From the IMG/VR virus record IMGVR_UViG_3300042365_000191, positions 1 through 32,672 of that record: a stretch of DNA of 32,672 nt; one strand, written 5' to 3'. The notes beneath the pieces were generated by a model. That model did not search any database. It saw only the letters and a program-made list of their open reading frames with translations, and was not told the DNA's origin. Made by a program: the position numbers and the translations under genes. This document shows, piece by piece, positions 1 to 6,821 of this stretch. The stretch is from a virus. Each line of letters opens with the position of its first letter. The first letter of the stretch is position 1.

Positions 1-26
1 ACACCATCATGGGGAGTGGCTGACAT
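1..26 (-). CDS. 5' end of the next late gene, truncated by the window edge
   Basis: An ATG at 26-24 opens a frame reading M-S-A-T-P-H-D-G before the window ends. A purine-rich Shine-Dalgarno (GGAGAG, about 34-39) lies at good spacing upstream, just after the stop of the DUF3168-like gene. In siphoviruses with this gene order the gene after the DUF3168 tail completion protein is commonly the major tail protein. That identity is inferred from position only, since eight residues cannot identify a family. Confidence 0.45.
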
Positions 27-39
27 TTGGGAGTCTCTC

Positions 40-459
40 CTAGTTCTCGACCCACATCACGGAATACGTTTGCGTCACGCTGTAGACCGGCGGCATCTCG
101 CCGCCCGCCAACTGCACGAACCCGTCGGCCTCGTTCTCGAGGCTGACGTTCTTCACTACGGTCGATTCTGCCTCGCCGGTGCCGAAGCCATCCAGCACCC
201 GGCGGCACTTATCAGCCAAGTCTCTTACTGACTCGTAGGTCGTCGCGTAGCAGTCCACCGTGAGCAGCACCGTCGGCGTGCCCATCGGCCCGGCGAGGGT
301 GTGTTCCCGCTGGACGCCAGACCGCCGCCAGGTAATGAACGGCAGATCGGCCGTCGCCGGGGCGATGACCGGATACACCCTGGTGCCCACCAGGGCCGCC
401 ACGGCGGCGTCTGCGACCAGGGCAGACCGGCAGACCTGTTCGGGGCTCTTGAGCGGCAT
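40..459 (-). CDS. DUF3168-like tail completion protein
   Basis: This 139-residue protein has the length and pattern of the DUF3168 / gp17-like tail completion family: an N-terminal helix followed by a V-x-P motif (residues 29-31), a beta-rich middle with a T-V-D-C-Y strand, and a helical segment around residues 75-90. The family caps or joins the tail at the head-tail interface. It follows the gp10-like gene, as in HK97- and SPP1-like late operons, after a 37-base gap. The ATG is the first in frame and no better ribosome site is seen downstream. The family call rests on size, pattern and synteny rather than a search. Confidence 0.75.
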   Translation of the reverse strand: MPLKSPEQVCRSALVADAAVAALVGTRVYPVIAPATADLPFITWRRSGVQREHTLAGPMGTPTVLLTVDCYATTYESVRDLADKCRRVLDGFGTGEAESTVVKNVSLENEADGFVQLAGGEMPPVYSVTQTYSVMWVEN

Positions 460-496
460 GAGGCACTATGCCACGCCCGGCGGGGTGGCTTGCAGG

Positions 497-1324
497 CTAG
501 CCGGGGCCGAGGGTGTCGGTGCCGGTGATCGAGCCCGAGTCGCGGACCCGCAGAGCCGCCCACGCCTCGCCCAGCGACAGGGAGAGTTCCCGCTGGAGGT
601 ACTCGGCAACGCGAGCCTGCGTGTCGTTGAAGGCGGTCAGGACGGGCGGGCGACCGGCCGAACCGCCGACCGGCATGGCCGGGATGACGATGGGCGTTTT
701 CGACTTCTTGAAAAACGCTCGCGGATACGCCGGCTCGGTCTGGACGCGATGCCCAGGCCCACCGCGCGGCGGCCTCGGAGTCGGCACCATGTCGAAGTCG
801 CCCAGCCGGTTGAAGCTCGACGCGATGTAAGCGTTCTGTCCGCTCACCCAATGCACGACGCCCTTGCCGCGGACCGTCTCCTGCCGGCCGTTTCGCACGC
901 GAGTGAACGGCTTCGTGGGTGACGTTCGCTGGTACGGCGTGTTCGAGAACTTGCCGACCCGGCGCACCTGGGTGCCGAACTCCAGCCACCACTGGTGGAA
1001 GCCTCGATCCGGCCCGGCCCGCACCGAGCCGCCGGCCGCGCTCGCGCTGGCTCCTGCCCCGGCTCGCTGGTAGCCGACGATGCCGACCGCCACGCCGGTG
1101 TTGCGGTACTTCACGACCTTCTGCGCCACGGCCCGCTTGAGGTTCCCCGTCGGGCCGACCGGCGTCACCTCGCGGAGCCGCTGGTACATCGGATAGATCG
1201 CCTTCTCAATGGCGTCGCCCAGCACGTCCGCGGCGTCGGCCTTCGGAAAAAAAGCCTTGATGTTGTCGCGGAGCGACCGCAGTTCGTCGGTGTTGATGCT
1301 CAACTGGATGCCGGCGACAGCCAT
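497..1324 (-). CDS. HK97 gp10-like head-tail joining / tail protein
   Basis: The 275-residue product resembles the HK97 gp10 / minor tail family. It has an N-terminal segment with residues like L-R-D-N-I and an A-I-E-K-A-I-Y-P-M helix, then the V-T-P-V-G-P-T-G-N-L-K segment (about 54-64) that is the typical signature of the family. A Gly/Ala/Ser-rich insert follows (about 85-100), then W-L-E-F-G-T, another conserved piece. It is longer than the usual 130-180 residues because of that insert and a long C-terminal half. ATG at 1324 is preceded by GGAGACG, which sits inside the end of the upstream adaptor gene. It should act at the junction of head and tail during virion assembly. Confidence 0.8.
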   Translation of the reverse strand: MAVAGIQLSINTDELRSLRDNIKAFFPKADAADVLGDAIEKAIYPMYQRLREVTPVGPTGNLKRAVAQKVVKYRNTGVAVGIVGYQRAGAGASASAAGGSVRAGPDRGFHQWWLEFGTQVRRVGKFSNTPYQRTSPTKPFTRVRNGRQETVRGKGVVHWVSGQNAYIASSFNRLGDFDMVPTPRPPRGGPGHRVQTEPAYPRAFFKKSKTPIVIPAMPVGGSAGRPPVLTAFNDTQARVAEYLQRELSLSLGEAWAALRVRDSGSITGTDTLGPG

Positions 1325-1326
1325 GG

Positions 1327-1644
1327 CTAGATCGTCTCCTGGCAGAGCAGCTCGTGCTCGCTGCGGTTGGCGTGCTCGAGGAGCGACACGATCTCCAGCG
1401 TGCGGCCACGCCACACGATCCGCATCCGCTGCGTCAGGCCGGTCAAGAATCGCATCCGCACGCGGTGCGAGATCTCGGTCTGCTGCTGCCCGGCCAGCAG
1501 GAACTCGCGGGCCGTCACGCCCTGCACGCTGGCCCACACTTCCGCAAACGTCTCGTCGTAGACCGGCACCATCTCGCCCATCGCGTTTTTCGTTTCGCGG
1601 TAGGCCAGCACGGTGATCCGCTCGCGGAGGTCGCCGGCCTTCAT
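1327..1644 (-). CDS. Phage head-tail adaptor (head closure) protein
   Basis: The 105-residue product starts M-K-A-G-D-L-R-E-R-I-T-V, the usual opening of the Phage_H_T_join family (SPP1 gp16-like head closure proteins). It continues with a W-A-S-V-Q-G-V strand, an I-S-H-R-V-R-M-R-F segment and M-R-I-V-W-R-G-R-T near residues 75-83, all typical of the small beta-barrel fold. It closes the head after packaging and provides the tail attachment surface. ATG at 1644 overlaps the stop of the upstream gene as TGATG; a TTG one codon upstream is an alternative. Position between the gp6-like connector and gp10-like gene matches the standard order. Confidence 0.85.
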   Translation of the reverse strand: MKAGDLRERITVLAYRETKNAMGEMVPVYDETFAEVWASVQGVTAREFLLAGQQQTEISHRVRMRFLTGLTQRMRIVWRGRTLEIVSLLEHANRSEHELLCQETI

Positions 1645-2090
1645 CAAGTGATGCTCCCCTCGCCGACGATGACGATTTTGTAGGGAGCCCCAGCGGTCGA
1701 GGCGATGAACAGACTAGAAGCCGTCGTTCCCGCCGCGGTCGGGTTCGTGGCGAGCAGGATGCCGCCCGGAGGGACGCTGCCCGAATACGCTCCCGTCACA
1801 GTCAGCGTGTGCGTCGTGCCTGTGTTCTCAATGTAGAGCACCTTCGCGGCCGTGAACGAAATCGTCACGCTCGCGCCGTCGCGGGTGTCGGCGAGTGCCG
1901 ACAGCTGCAGCGTGTCGGTGCCGCCCGACGTGCGCGAGTCGCTGTAGATCAGTTCGGCCTGGTTGGCCCCGGTGCCGTCGCCCAAGGCCAGGAAATGCTC
2001 GGCCTTCGTCACGCGGGTGTTGCGGGCGATGTCGGCGGTGTCGGTTTCGATGCCGACGATGCGGCAGAGGATCTCGGCCGAGAGGCTCAT
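1644..2090 (-). CDS. Hypothetical virion-associated protein
   Basis: I do not recognise this 148-residue protein. It is rich in Ser, Thr, Gly and Ala with predicted beta strands (S-V-T-I-S-F-T, T-H-T-L-T-V-T-G-A-Y) and a near-C-terminal P-Y-K-I-V-I-V strand, a composition typical of exposed virion proteins. It sits between the connector and head-tail adaptor genes, an unusual place for an extra gene in the HK97-type order. ATG at 2090 overlaps the upstream stop by ATGA, so translation is probably coupled. A head fibre or decoration-type role is possible but is inferred only from composition and position. Confidence 0.7.
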   Translation of the reverse strand: MSLSAEILCRIVGIETDTADIARNTRVTKAEHFLALGDGTGANQAELIYSDSRTSGGTDTLQLSALADTRDGASVTISFTAAKVLYIENTGTTHTLTVTGAYSGSVPPGGILLATNPTAAGTTASSLFIASTAGAPYKIVIVGEGSIT

Positions 2091-2668
2091 GTGTAGCTCC
2101 CCCACGACACGGTATCGAGCAGCCGCTTCGCAGCGTCGGGCATCGCGCCGTCGCCACGCTTCTCGTAGAGTTCGTGGACGCACATGAGGATCGCCGACTT
2201 CACCCGCTGCGGCACGGTCGTCGGATCGCCGTAGCCGGCCCACCACGAGACGGTGACTGAGTTCTGGTCGATCAAGTGGCTCGGCCAAGAGCCAGCGTAG
2301 AGCGTGCGGATCGCCCCCGGCGTCGAGTCGCGGTCAATCCGGTACTCAGAAGTGGCGAGCGTCGCCGTGCCGCCAGCCTCGCCCGTGACGTAGGTGATCG
2401 TGACCGCCGTGGCCGTGCCCGAAGCGACCATCGGCGGGCGGGGCAGTTCGATCTCGGCCGGGAAGGCGTCGAGCTTCATCACGAGTTGCTGCGTGACGAG
2501 AGCCCGGTCGATGTAGTCCTCGACCCACTCTCTCGCCGTCGTGATGTAGCCCTGGATCAGAGCGTCCTCAGTGGACGCATCGACGCGGCAGTGGGCCTTG
2601 GCGTCCGCGAGCGACACGGGCTCCACGACCGGGCCGGTCGTTCGCTTGAGGCTGCGGTAGCGTCTCAT
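2087..2668 (-). CDS. gp6-like head-tail connector protein
   Basis: The 193-residue product has the hallmarks of the Phage_connect_1 / HK97 gp6 family: a helical N-terminal half with P-V-S-L-A-D-A-K-A-H-C-R-V (about 17-29), then a helix containing A-R-E-W-V-E-D-Y-I-D-R-A-L (about 45-57). A beta-rich middle follows, with W-P as in many members, and a C-terminal helix beginning V-P-Q-R-V-K-S-A-I-L. The family forms the ring below the portal. Start ATG overlaps the upstream stop (ATGA). The N-terminal R-R-Y-R-S-L-K-R-T piece is also typical for the family. Confidence 0.87.
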   Translation of the reverse strand: MRRYRSLKRTTGPVVEPVSLADAKAHCRVDASTEDALIQGYITTAREWVEDYIDRALVTQQLVMKLDAFPAEIELPRPPMVASGTATAVTITYVTGEAGGTATLATSEYRIDRDSTPGAIRTLYAGSWPSHLIDQNSVTVSWWAGYGDPTTVPQRVKSAILMCVHELYEKRGDGAMPDAAKRLLDTVSWGSYT

Positions 2669-2868
2669 TGCCTGCGTCGCTTTCTCGGTGTCACGTCGGC
2701 CGACTCGGCCACCGGCTCCACGCTCGCCGTCTCGATCAGAGACTTCTGGTCGTCACGAACCTCGGTGGCGTATTCCCACGCGATCAGACTCTGCGCCAAG
2801 ATGGCGTCTACCTCGATGACCTCGCCGGGCCGGTAGGCTCCGTGCGGCTTCGCCATTCGTATTTTCAT
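2665..2868 (-). CDS. Small hypothetical protein in the head-tail joining block
   Basis: A 67-residue protein starting M-K-I-R-M-A-K-P-H-G. It has a Y-R-P-G-E-V-I-E-V-D-A-I-L-A segment typical of small phage head proteins that carry a short SH3-like or beta-hairpin motif, followed by a helix (Q-S-L-I-A-W-E-Y-A) and a basic tail ending R-K-R-R-R-Q. ATG at 2868 overlaps the stop of the glycosyltransferase-like gene by ATGA. No enzymatic motif is visible. Function unknown; its location suggests a head or head-completion role. Confidence 0.72.
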   Translation of the reverse strand: MKIRMAKPHGAYRPGEVIEVDAILAQSLIAWEYATEVRDDQKSLIETASVEPVAESADVTPRKRRRQ

Positions 2869-3602
2869 TCTTCCCCCACACTCCATGCAGCCTTCGGCGG
2901 CCTCCGCGTCTCCTGCCATTCGTTGCAGTATTGGAAAACCGGCTGGCCGAGTTCCTGGCTGGGCCAGGTGATGACGTACTCGCCGTGCCCGATACAGACG
3001 CGGGGCGTGATGTAGAGCCGATTGCCGCACGCCTTGAACTGCTTCCAGAACGAGATGTCGGAGTCGACCCGCCCCTCGCCCCAGCCGCCTTGCGGATCGG
3101 GCTTCTCGTGGAACCACGGCTTTGCCATCCGCCGCAGGGCAGCGGTCGAGATGATGGTGCAGCCGAAATGCGCGGTGTCCACCTGTTGAACCGGGGCACC
3201 GAACCACTCGCGGGGCACCTGGGTCACGCCACCTTCGGGCGGATTGTCGAGCGTGTCGAGCAGCGTGAGCATCGGTCTGCCGTCCTCCCTCTTCGTCTGG
3301 AGCGGAGCCAAGGCGTCACATTGAAACGTCATCGCCAAGGCGAACAGATGTTCGATGTTCTCCTTCGACACGAAGCTGTCCATGTCGAGCGTGATGATGT
3401 ATTCCGTGGTCGGCTCGAACTTCTCCAGCATCCGGGTCAGCACCTGGCTCCAGAACGCACCCTGGCCGAGCGTCGGGCGAATGTGCAGCGGCATCATCGC
3501 CTCGATGAAGCCGAACACGTTGATGAGCGGCCCGAAGCGTGGCCCGCTCAGGATCGCCTCGCACCGCACCTCGACCGACGATCCGCCGACTTGCACGAGC
3601 AT
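2865..3602 (-). CDS. Putative glycosyltransferase inside the head module
   Basis: This 245-residue protein looks like a GT-A-fold glycosyltransferase. It carries T-L-D-M-D-S-F at about 71-77, where D-M-D is a DxD metal/nucleotide-sugar motif. Later it has a W-G-E-G-R-V-D-S-D-I-S-F-W segment (about 180-192), similar to the acceptor-binding loop of GT2-like enzymes. The donor and acceptor cannot be read from sequence. It lies just downstream of a strong terminator after the capsid/second head protein pair, so it may be expressed less than the capsid. Together with gmd/fcl and three further transferase-like genes it suggests phage-directed glycan synthesis. ATG at 3602 has no strong Shine-Dalgarno. 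Confidence 0.65.
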   Translation of the reverse strand: MLVQVGGSSVEVRCEAILSGPRFGPLINVFGFIEAMMPLHIRPTLGQGAFWSQVLTRMLEKFEPTTEYIITLDMDSFVSKENIEHLFALAMTFQCDALAPLQTKREDGRPMLTLLDTLDNPPEGGVTQVPREWFGAPVQQVDTAHFGCTIISTAALRRMAKPWFHEKPDPQGGWGEGRVDSDISFWKQFKACGNRLYITPRVCIGHGEYVITWPSQELGQPVFQYCNEWQETRRPPKAAWSVGEE

Positions 3603-3614
3603 GGATTTGCACCT

Positions 3615-3661
3615 GTGGGAAAACAGAAACGGCGGGGAGGCACGATTGCCTTCCCCGCCGT
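3615..3661 (-). terminator. Strong intrinsic terminator after the second head protein gene
   Basis: On the minus strand two arms (3661-3648 and 3641-3629) form a G+C-rich stem of 13 pairs with one bulged A and a six-base loop, followed directly by a T-rich tract (TTTCTGTTTT). The plus-strand side lacks a T tract, so it should work only on leftward transcripts. It starts about 27 bases after the stop at 3688. It would separate the abundantly needed capsid genes from the downstream glycosyltransferase and joining genes. Confidence 0.85.
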
Positions 3662-3687
3662 CTACTGTGCTCGTCGCGTCAAGCGGA

Positions 3688-4137
3688 TCAGCCGACCGCC
3701 TGGGAGCTCACGCCCTTGTCGGACGCTGACACCGGGCCAGCCTCGCCCTTGCTCAGACGGCAGGTCGTGACGACGCCGCACGTCGAAGCCGGGGTGGCGT
3801 AGACGGTGAGATACCGCTTCTTGCCCTTGAGGTCGATGTCGAACCGATGGGCGTAGCCGACACCAGCGGTAGCCGTCACGCCGGCAGCGACCGTGAAGTC
3901 CGTGCCAGAGACGAACCCGCTGATGTTGGCCTGGCCCGACCCGCTCACGTCGCTCTGGGCAACCCGCAGCACCGTGGCAGCGGTCGTGGGGCCGCTGGCC
4001 GAGGTGAAGGGGGAGAACAGAACGTCGATCGACGCGTGGTTGAAGTTCAGCGTGTCGATCTCGAGCGAATGGGTCGCGTTCAGGGCCACCGAGGTCTCGG
4101 CCTTGCTGACGGACTTGCTAGCAGCAACGTGGTTCAT
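3688..4137 (-). CDS. Probable head decoration / second structural head protein
   Basis: A 149-residue Ser/Thr/Ala/Gly-rich, beta-rich protein with few charged residues. It lies immediately downstream of the major capsid gene (32-base gap) and just before a strong terminator, which is the arrangement expected for an abundant virion protein. It has alternating hydrophobic strands (T-A-A-T-V-L-R-V-A-Q, Y-A-H-R-F-D-I-D-L) and K-K-R-Y-L-T-V-Y-A near residues 104-112, a piece also seen in small phage capsid-associated proteins. An AGGAG about 11 bases upstream supports the ATG. Decoration or cement function is inferred from position and composition. Confidence 0.72.
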   Translation of the reverse strand: MNHVAASKSVSKAETSVALNATHSLEIDTLNFNHASIDVLFSPFTSASGPTTAATVLRVAQSDVSGSGQANISGFVSGTDFTVAAGVTATAGVGYAHRFDIDLKGKKRYLTVYATPASTCGVVTTCRLSKGEAGPVSASDKGVSSQAVG

Positions 4138-4169
4138 GGATCAAGAAACTCCTAGGAAGGTGTCAGGTA

Positions 4170-5534
4170 TCAGCCGAACTTGAGGGCCACGACCGGGCCG
4201 GCCTTGGTGGTCGAACCGAGGTCATGCACGACCATCGCGTTGCGGGTCGTCGCGAAGGTGAGCGTCTGGTCGAGCTCGATGTACCGCTCGCTCGCGGTGC
4301 GGATCGAGATGGCCCGACGCTCGCCGAACGTGGCCGCCTGCGACAGGTCGCCGAAGAGGCAAGCCACGCCGGCGGTGGTGCCCGTCAAGCGGGACTCCAT
4401 CGAGTGAACCAGCCGCACCGGGTAGCCGAGGAACCGCTCGCCGAACCCGGTCGCCACGTCGCTCGTGCTGTTCCCGCCAGGGCCGCTCGACCCGCCGGGC
4501 AGCATCGCGAGACGCAGCATCGCCGAGCCCCAGCCGGCCGGGCTGATGTAGAAGGCAGCGTTCCGGCGGGCGTAGAGCGGGAGCCGAGCGACCATGTCGG
4601 TGAAGTTCCCCATGGTCAGGGCACCGAAGGTCTGGTTGCTCGTCGCCGTCACGACCGACGCGGAGAAGGGCGACTTCACGATCTTCGTCGCGATGCCCTC
4701 GACACCGTGGTAGGCCGAGGTGCCGTCGCCGATGAAGCCCGCGTTGTCGAAGGCTTCGGCGTAAGCCTGGGCCACCTCGACCGCCATGGCGTCGGCCAGG
4801 TCGATGATCGAGTCTTCGAGCAGCGAGTTCGGAACGCGGTTCGCCACGCCCCAAATCTTCGCCGACAGTTCGATGTTGTCGAACGTCACGTCGCTGGCCG
4901 TCACCTCGACGTTCTCGCCGACCGGGCGAGCGGCAAGGCCACCCGTCCGACGGGCGATCACGAGCGTGTCGCTGTTCATGTTCACCCGGCGGGCGTACTG
5001 CGGGAACGCGCCGTACTCCTCGACCAGGCGGATGATCTCGTTGCTCATCTCGGGGGAGACGAGCACGCCGCCGAGCGAGTTGACACCGCCGGCCTGGACG
5101 CGGCTCTCGACGCCGTGATCCTTGCACCACCGCCGGGCTTCGGCATCGCCGAACACATGGCCCTTGATGTGCATTCCAGCACGGTACGCCGTCTCGGCAT
5201 CCTTGAACGCACGCAGATTGTTGTGCGACTTCGGCACGGCGTACTCTCGCTTCTCCACGGCAGTCTCCTTGACCTCGGGGGTGTCGATGGCCTTGGCGGG
5301 AGCGGAACGCTCCAGCACGGCCCGCAGTTCGGTGTTCTTCGCGGCGACCCGCTGCAGGAACTCGATCCGCTCGCGGAGCTTGTCGGCACGCTGCTCGAGC
5401 GAGCGGAGCGACGCCTCCTGCTCCTCGGTCATGGGCTCGGCGGCGGCATCGCCCTCGGGGGCGTCCTCGCTCATCGTCTCCATCTCGGCGACGACAGCGG
5501 CGAGCTCGTCCAGCAGAGCCTTGATCTTGTCCAC
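4170..5534 (-). CDS. HK97-fold major capsid protein with N-terminal scaffolding (delta) domain
   Basis: The 454-residue product is a fused scaffold-capsid protein. Residues about 1-75 are charged, acidic and coiled-coil (heptads such as L-R-S-L-E-Q-R-A-D-K-L), like the HK97 delta domain. The capsid core begins near residue 120 with G-G-V-N-S-L-G-G-V-L-V-S-P-E-M and continues with V-E-E-Y-G-A-F-P and a G-D-G-T-S-A-Y-H-G-V-E-G-I motif typical of the family. I start it at the GTG at 5534 because AGGAG lies eight bases upstream; a longer upstream frame has no good ribosome site. The upstream protease should remove the delta domain. It lies two genes after the portal and protease, the classic order. 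Confidence 0.93.
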   Translation of the reverse strand: MDKIKALLDELAAVVAEMETMSEDAPEGDAAAEPMTEEQEASLRSLEQRADKLRERIEFLQRVAAKNTELRAVLERSAPAKAIDTPEVKETAVEKREYAVPKSHNNLRAFKDAETAYRAGMHIKGHVFGDAEARRWCKDHGVESRVQAGGVNSLGGVLVSPEMSNEIIRLVEEYGAFPQYARRVNMNSDTLVIARRTGGLAARPVGENVEVTASDVTFDNIELSAKIWGVANRVPNSLLEDSIIDLADAMAVEVAQAYAEAFDNAGFIGDGTSAYHGVEGIATKIVKSPFSASVVTATSNQTFGALTMGNFTDMVARLPLYARRNAAFYISPAGWGSAMLRLAMLPGGSSGPGGNSTSDVATGFGERFLGYPVRLVHSMESRLTGTTAGVACLFGDLSQAATFGERRAISIRTASERYIELDQTLTFATTRNAMVVHDLGSTTKAGPVVALKFG

Positions 5535-5644
5535 GGCGGAATCTCCTAGTGCGATTCGTGGCGACGCGGACGCATCGCCTACGGTCGAAACTAGGGTTCG
5601 CGGGGGGCACCCATGCAGATGCACGAGCGCGGGCAGTAAAGAAC

Positions 5645-5815
5645 TCAGCCCGCCTTGACGCGGCGAATCTCAGCCGCTGGCAAGATGTGTTTGTCGGTGT
5701 TGCCGCACCGGCAGCGGAGGTAGCGGGTCTGGTAGTCGCCCGACCGCTGGCTCGATGCGACAACGAACTTTCCGCTCTTGCACAGCGGGCAGGAATCGCC
5801 GGATTTAGCGGCCAT
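5645..5815 (-). CDS. Small zinc-ribbon-like protein
   Basis: A 56-residue ORF starting M-A-A-K-S-G-D-S-C-P-L-C. It has one C-x-x-C knuckle (C9, C12) and a second cysteine pair C-R-C (C35, C37), the layout of a small zinc ribbon such as Com-type translational regulators, though the second pair has one residue between the cysteines rather than two. GAGGAAGC lies immediately before the ATG and the gene overlaps the end of the prohead protease by 11 bases, so it is probably coupled. Function unknown; placing a zinc ribbon between protease and capsid is uncommon. The 110 bases between its stop and the capsid start hold only the capsid ribosome site. Confidence 0.7.
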   Translation of the reverse strand: MAAKSGDSCPLCKSGKFVVASSQRSGDYQTRYLRCRCGNTDKHILPAAEIRRVKAG

Positions 5816-6821
5816 GCTTCCTCAGAACGTCACGGTAGAAAGCCGCACGGTTCGCGGCATATTCGCGGGCTTCGTCGTGCCGACGCTGCTCCTTGCGGAA
5901 GTGGTCGAATGACCGCTGGGCCACCGTCACGTCGGCATCGGGATACGCGGGAAACGTCACCGGACCCACGTCCAGCAGCGAGTCGATGCGGGTGATCGTC
6001 CGCACACTGCGGCCGTCCTCAATCGCCCACGCATCGCCGCCGCTCGGGACGGTGAAGCTGAACGACGAGCCTTTGACGATGCCCGCCCGAATGTTGCTGG
6101 CGATGTCCCGCCCGTAGGTAGTGTCGGGCACGGGGAACTCATATCGCAGCCCGACCTCGTCCACGCTCATCGACAGAGTGCCGGGATAGCGGGCGAGCGG
6201 GTAGTTCGCGTCGTGGTTCCAGAGGGCGCGAGTCTCTAGCGACTTCTTGCGGCCGCGCCGCTCGGAGACAATGCCGAAGGCAGCGGGGTCGATCCGCTCG
6301 ATGAAGTCGCCCAGGTCGAGCGAGTTCACGCCGAACTTCGCCGCGTAGCCGACGATGTATTCCCGCTCGCTGCCGTCCTCGGCGCTGCGGCTCTCGACCG
6401 CCAGAAGCGGCACCGCCGACTCCACCTCGTCAATCGCCAGACTGCGTCGCTCGATGTTCATAGTCGTGCTCCTTGCGTTCTCGTCCGCTGCGTTCATCTG
6501 CCGAACCAGTTTGCTTGACCACGCCTGCCCGGCGTCGCCGCCCCACAAACTCCAGGCGATCCTCCCGGCGGATGGCCAGCCGTCCTCACCGGGGCTCCAC
6601 CCTTCGCCCTGCTTGTCGATCTCGTGCCGGTCGAAATACGCCTTCATCCTGCGTGCCGTCTCTGGGCTGATCGTCGTGCCGTTGCTCAGGTCGCGTCCGC
6701 GGGCAACGCCGACTGCCGTGCCGCCGCGTCCGTACTCGCTTCGCCAATCGAGCCCCTTCTGTGCCTCACTCCGCACGCCAGCCGGGGGCGTGAAGTCGAT
6801 GTGGTCGTACCTAGCTGCCAC
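5805..6821 (-). CDS. Prohead maturation protease (S78 type) with an N-terminal accessory domain
   Basis: The 338-residue frame has two parts. Residues about 8-110 form a domain seen in front of many phage prohead proteases (G-R-G-G-T-A-V-G-V-A-R near 31-41, S-A-G-R-I-A-W-S-L-W-G-G-D near 84-96). Residues about 124-310 are the HK97-type S78 protease, with W-N-H-D (H203) and K-G-S-S-F-S-F (S252/S253) as the expected catalytic His and Ser. It should process the capsid scaffold domain. The GTG at 6821 has a GGGGCG ribosome site and overlaps the portal stop by 11 bases. A second strong site, AAGGAG about eight bases before an in-frame ATG at 6461 (codon 121), could give a protease-only product of about 218 residues. 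Confidence 0.88.
   Translation of the reverse strand: MAARYDHIDFTPPAGVRSEAQKGLDWRSEYGRGGTAVGVARGRDLSNGTTISPETARRMKAYFDRHEIDKQGEGWSPGEDGWPSAGRIAWSLWGGDAGQAWSSKLVRQMNAADENARSTTMNIERRSLAIDEVESAVPLLAVESRSAEDGSEREYIVGYAAKFGVNSLDLGDFIERIDPAAFGIVSERRGRKKSLETRALWNHDANYPLARYPGTLSMSVDEVGLRYEFPVPDTTYGRDIASNIRAGIVKGSSFSFTVPSGGDAWAIEDGRSVRTITRIDSLLDVGPVTFPAYPDADVTVAQRSFDHFRKEQRRHDEAREYAANRAAFYRDVLRKHGR

Noticed and set aside
4222-5763. A 513-codon minus-strand frame over the capsid gene
   Set aside because: Arg-rich translation in a shifted frame of the capsid gene; the capsid frame itself has clear HK97 features.
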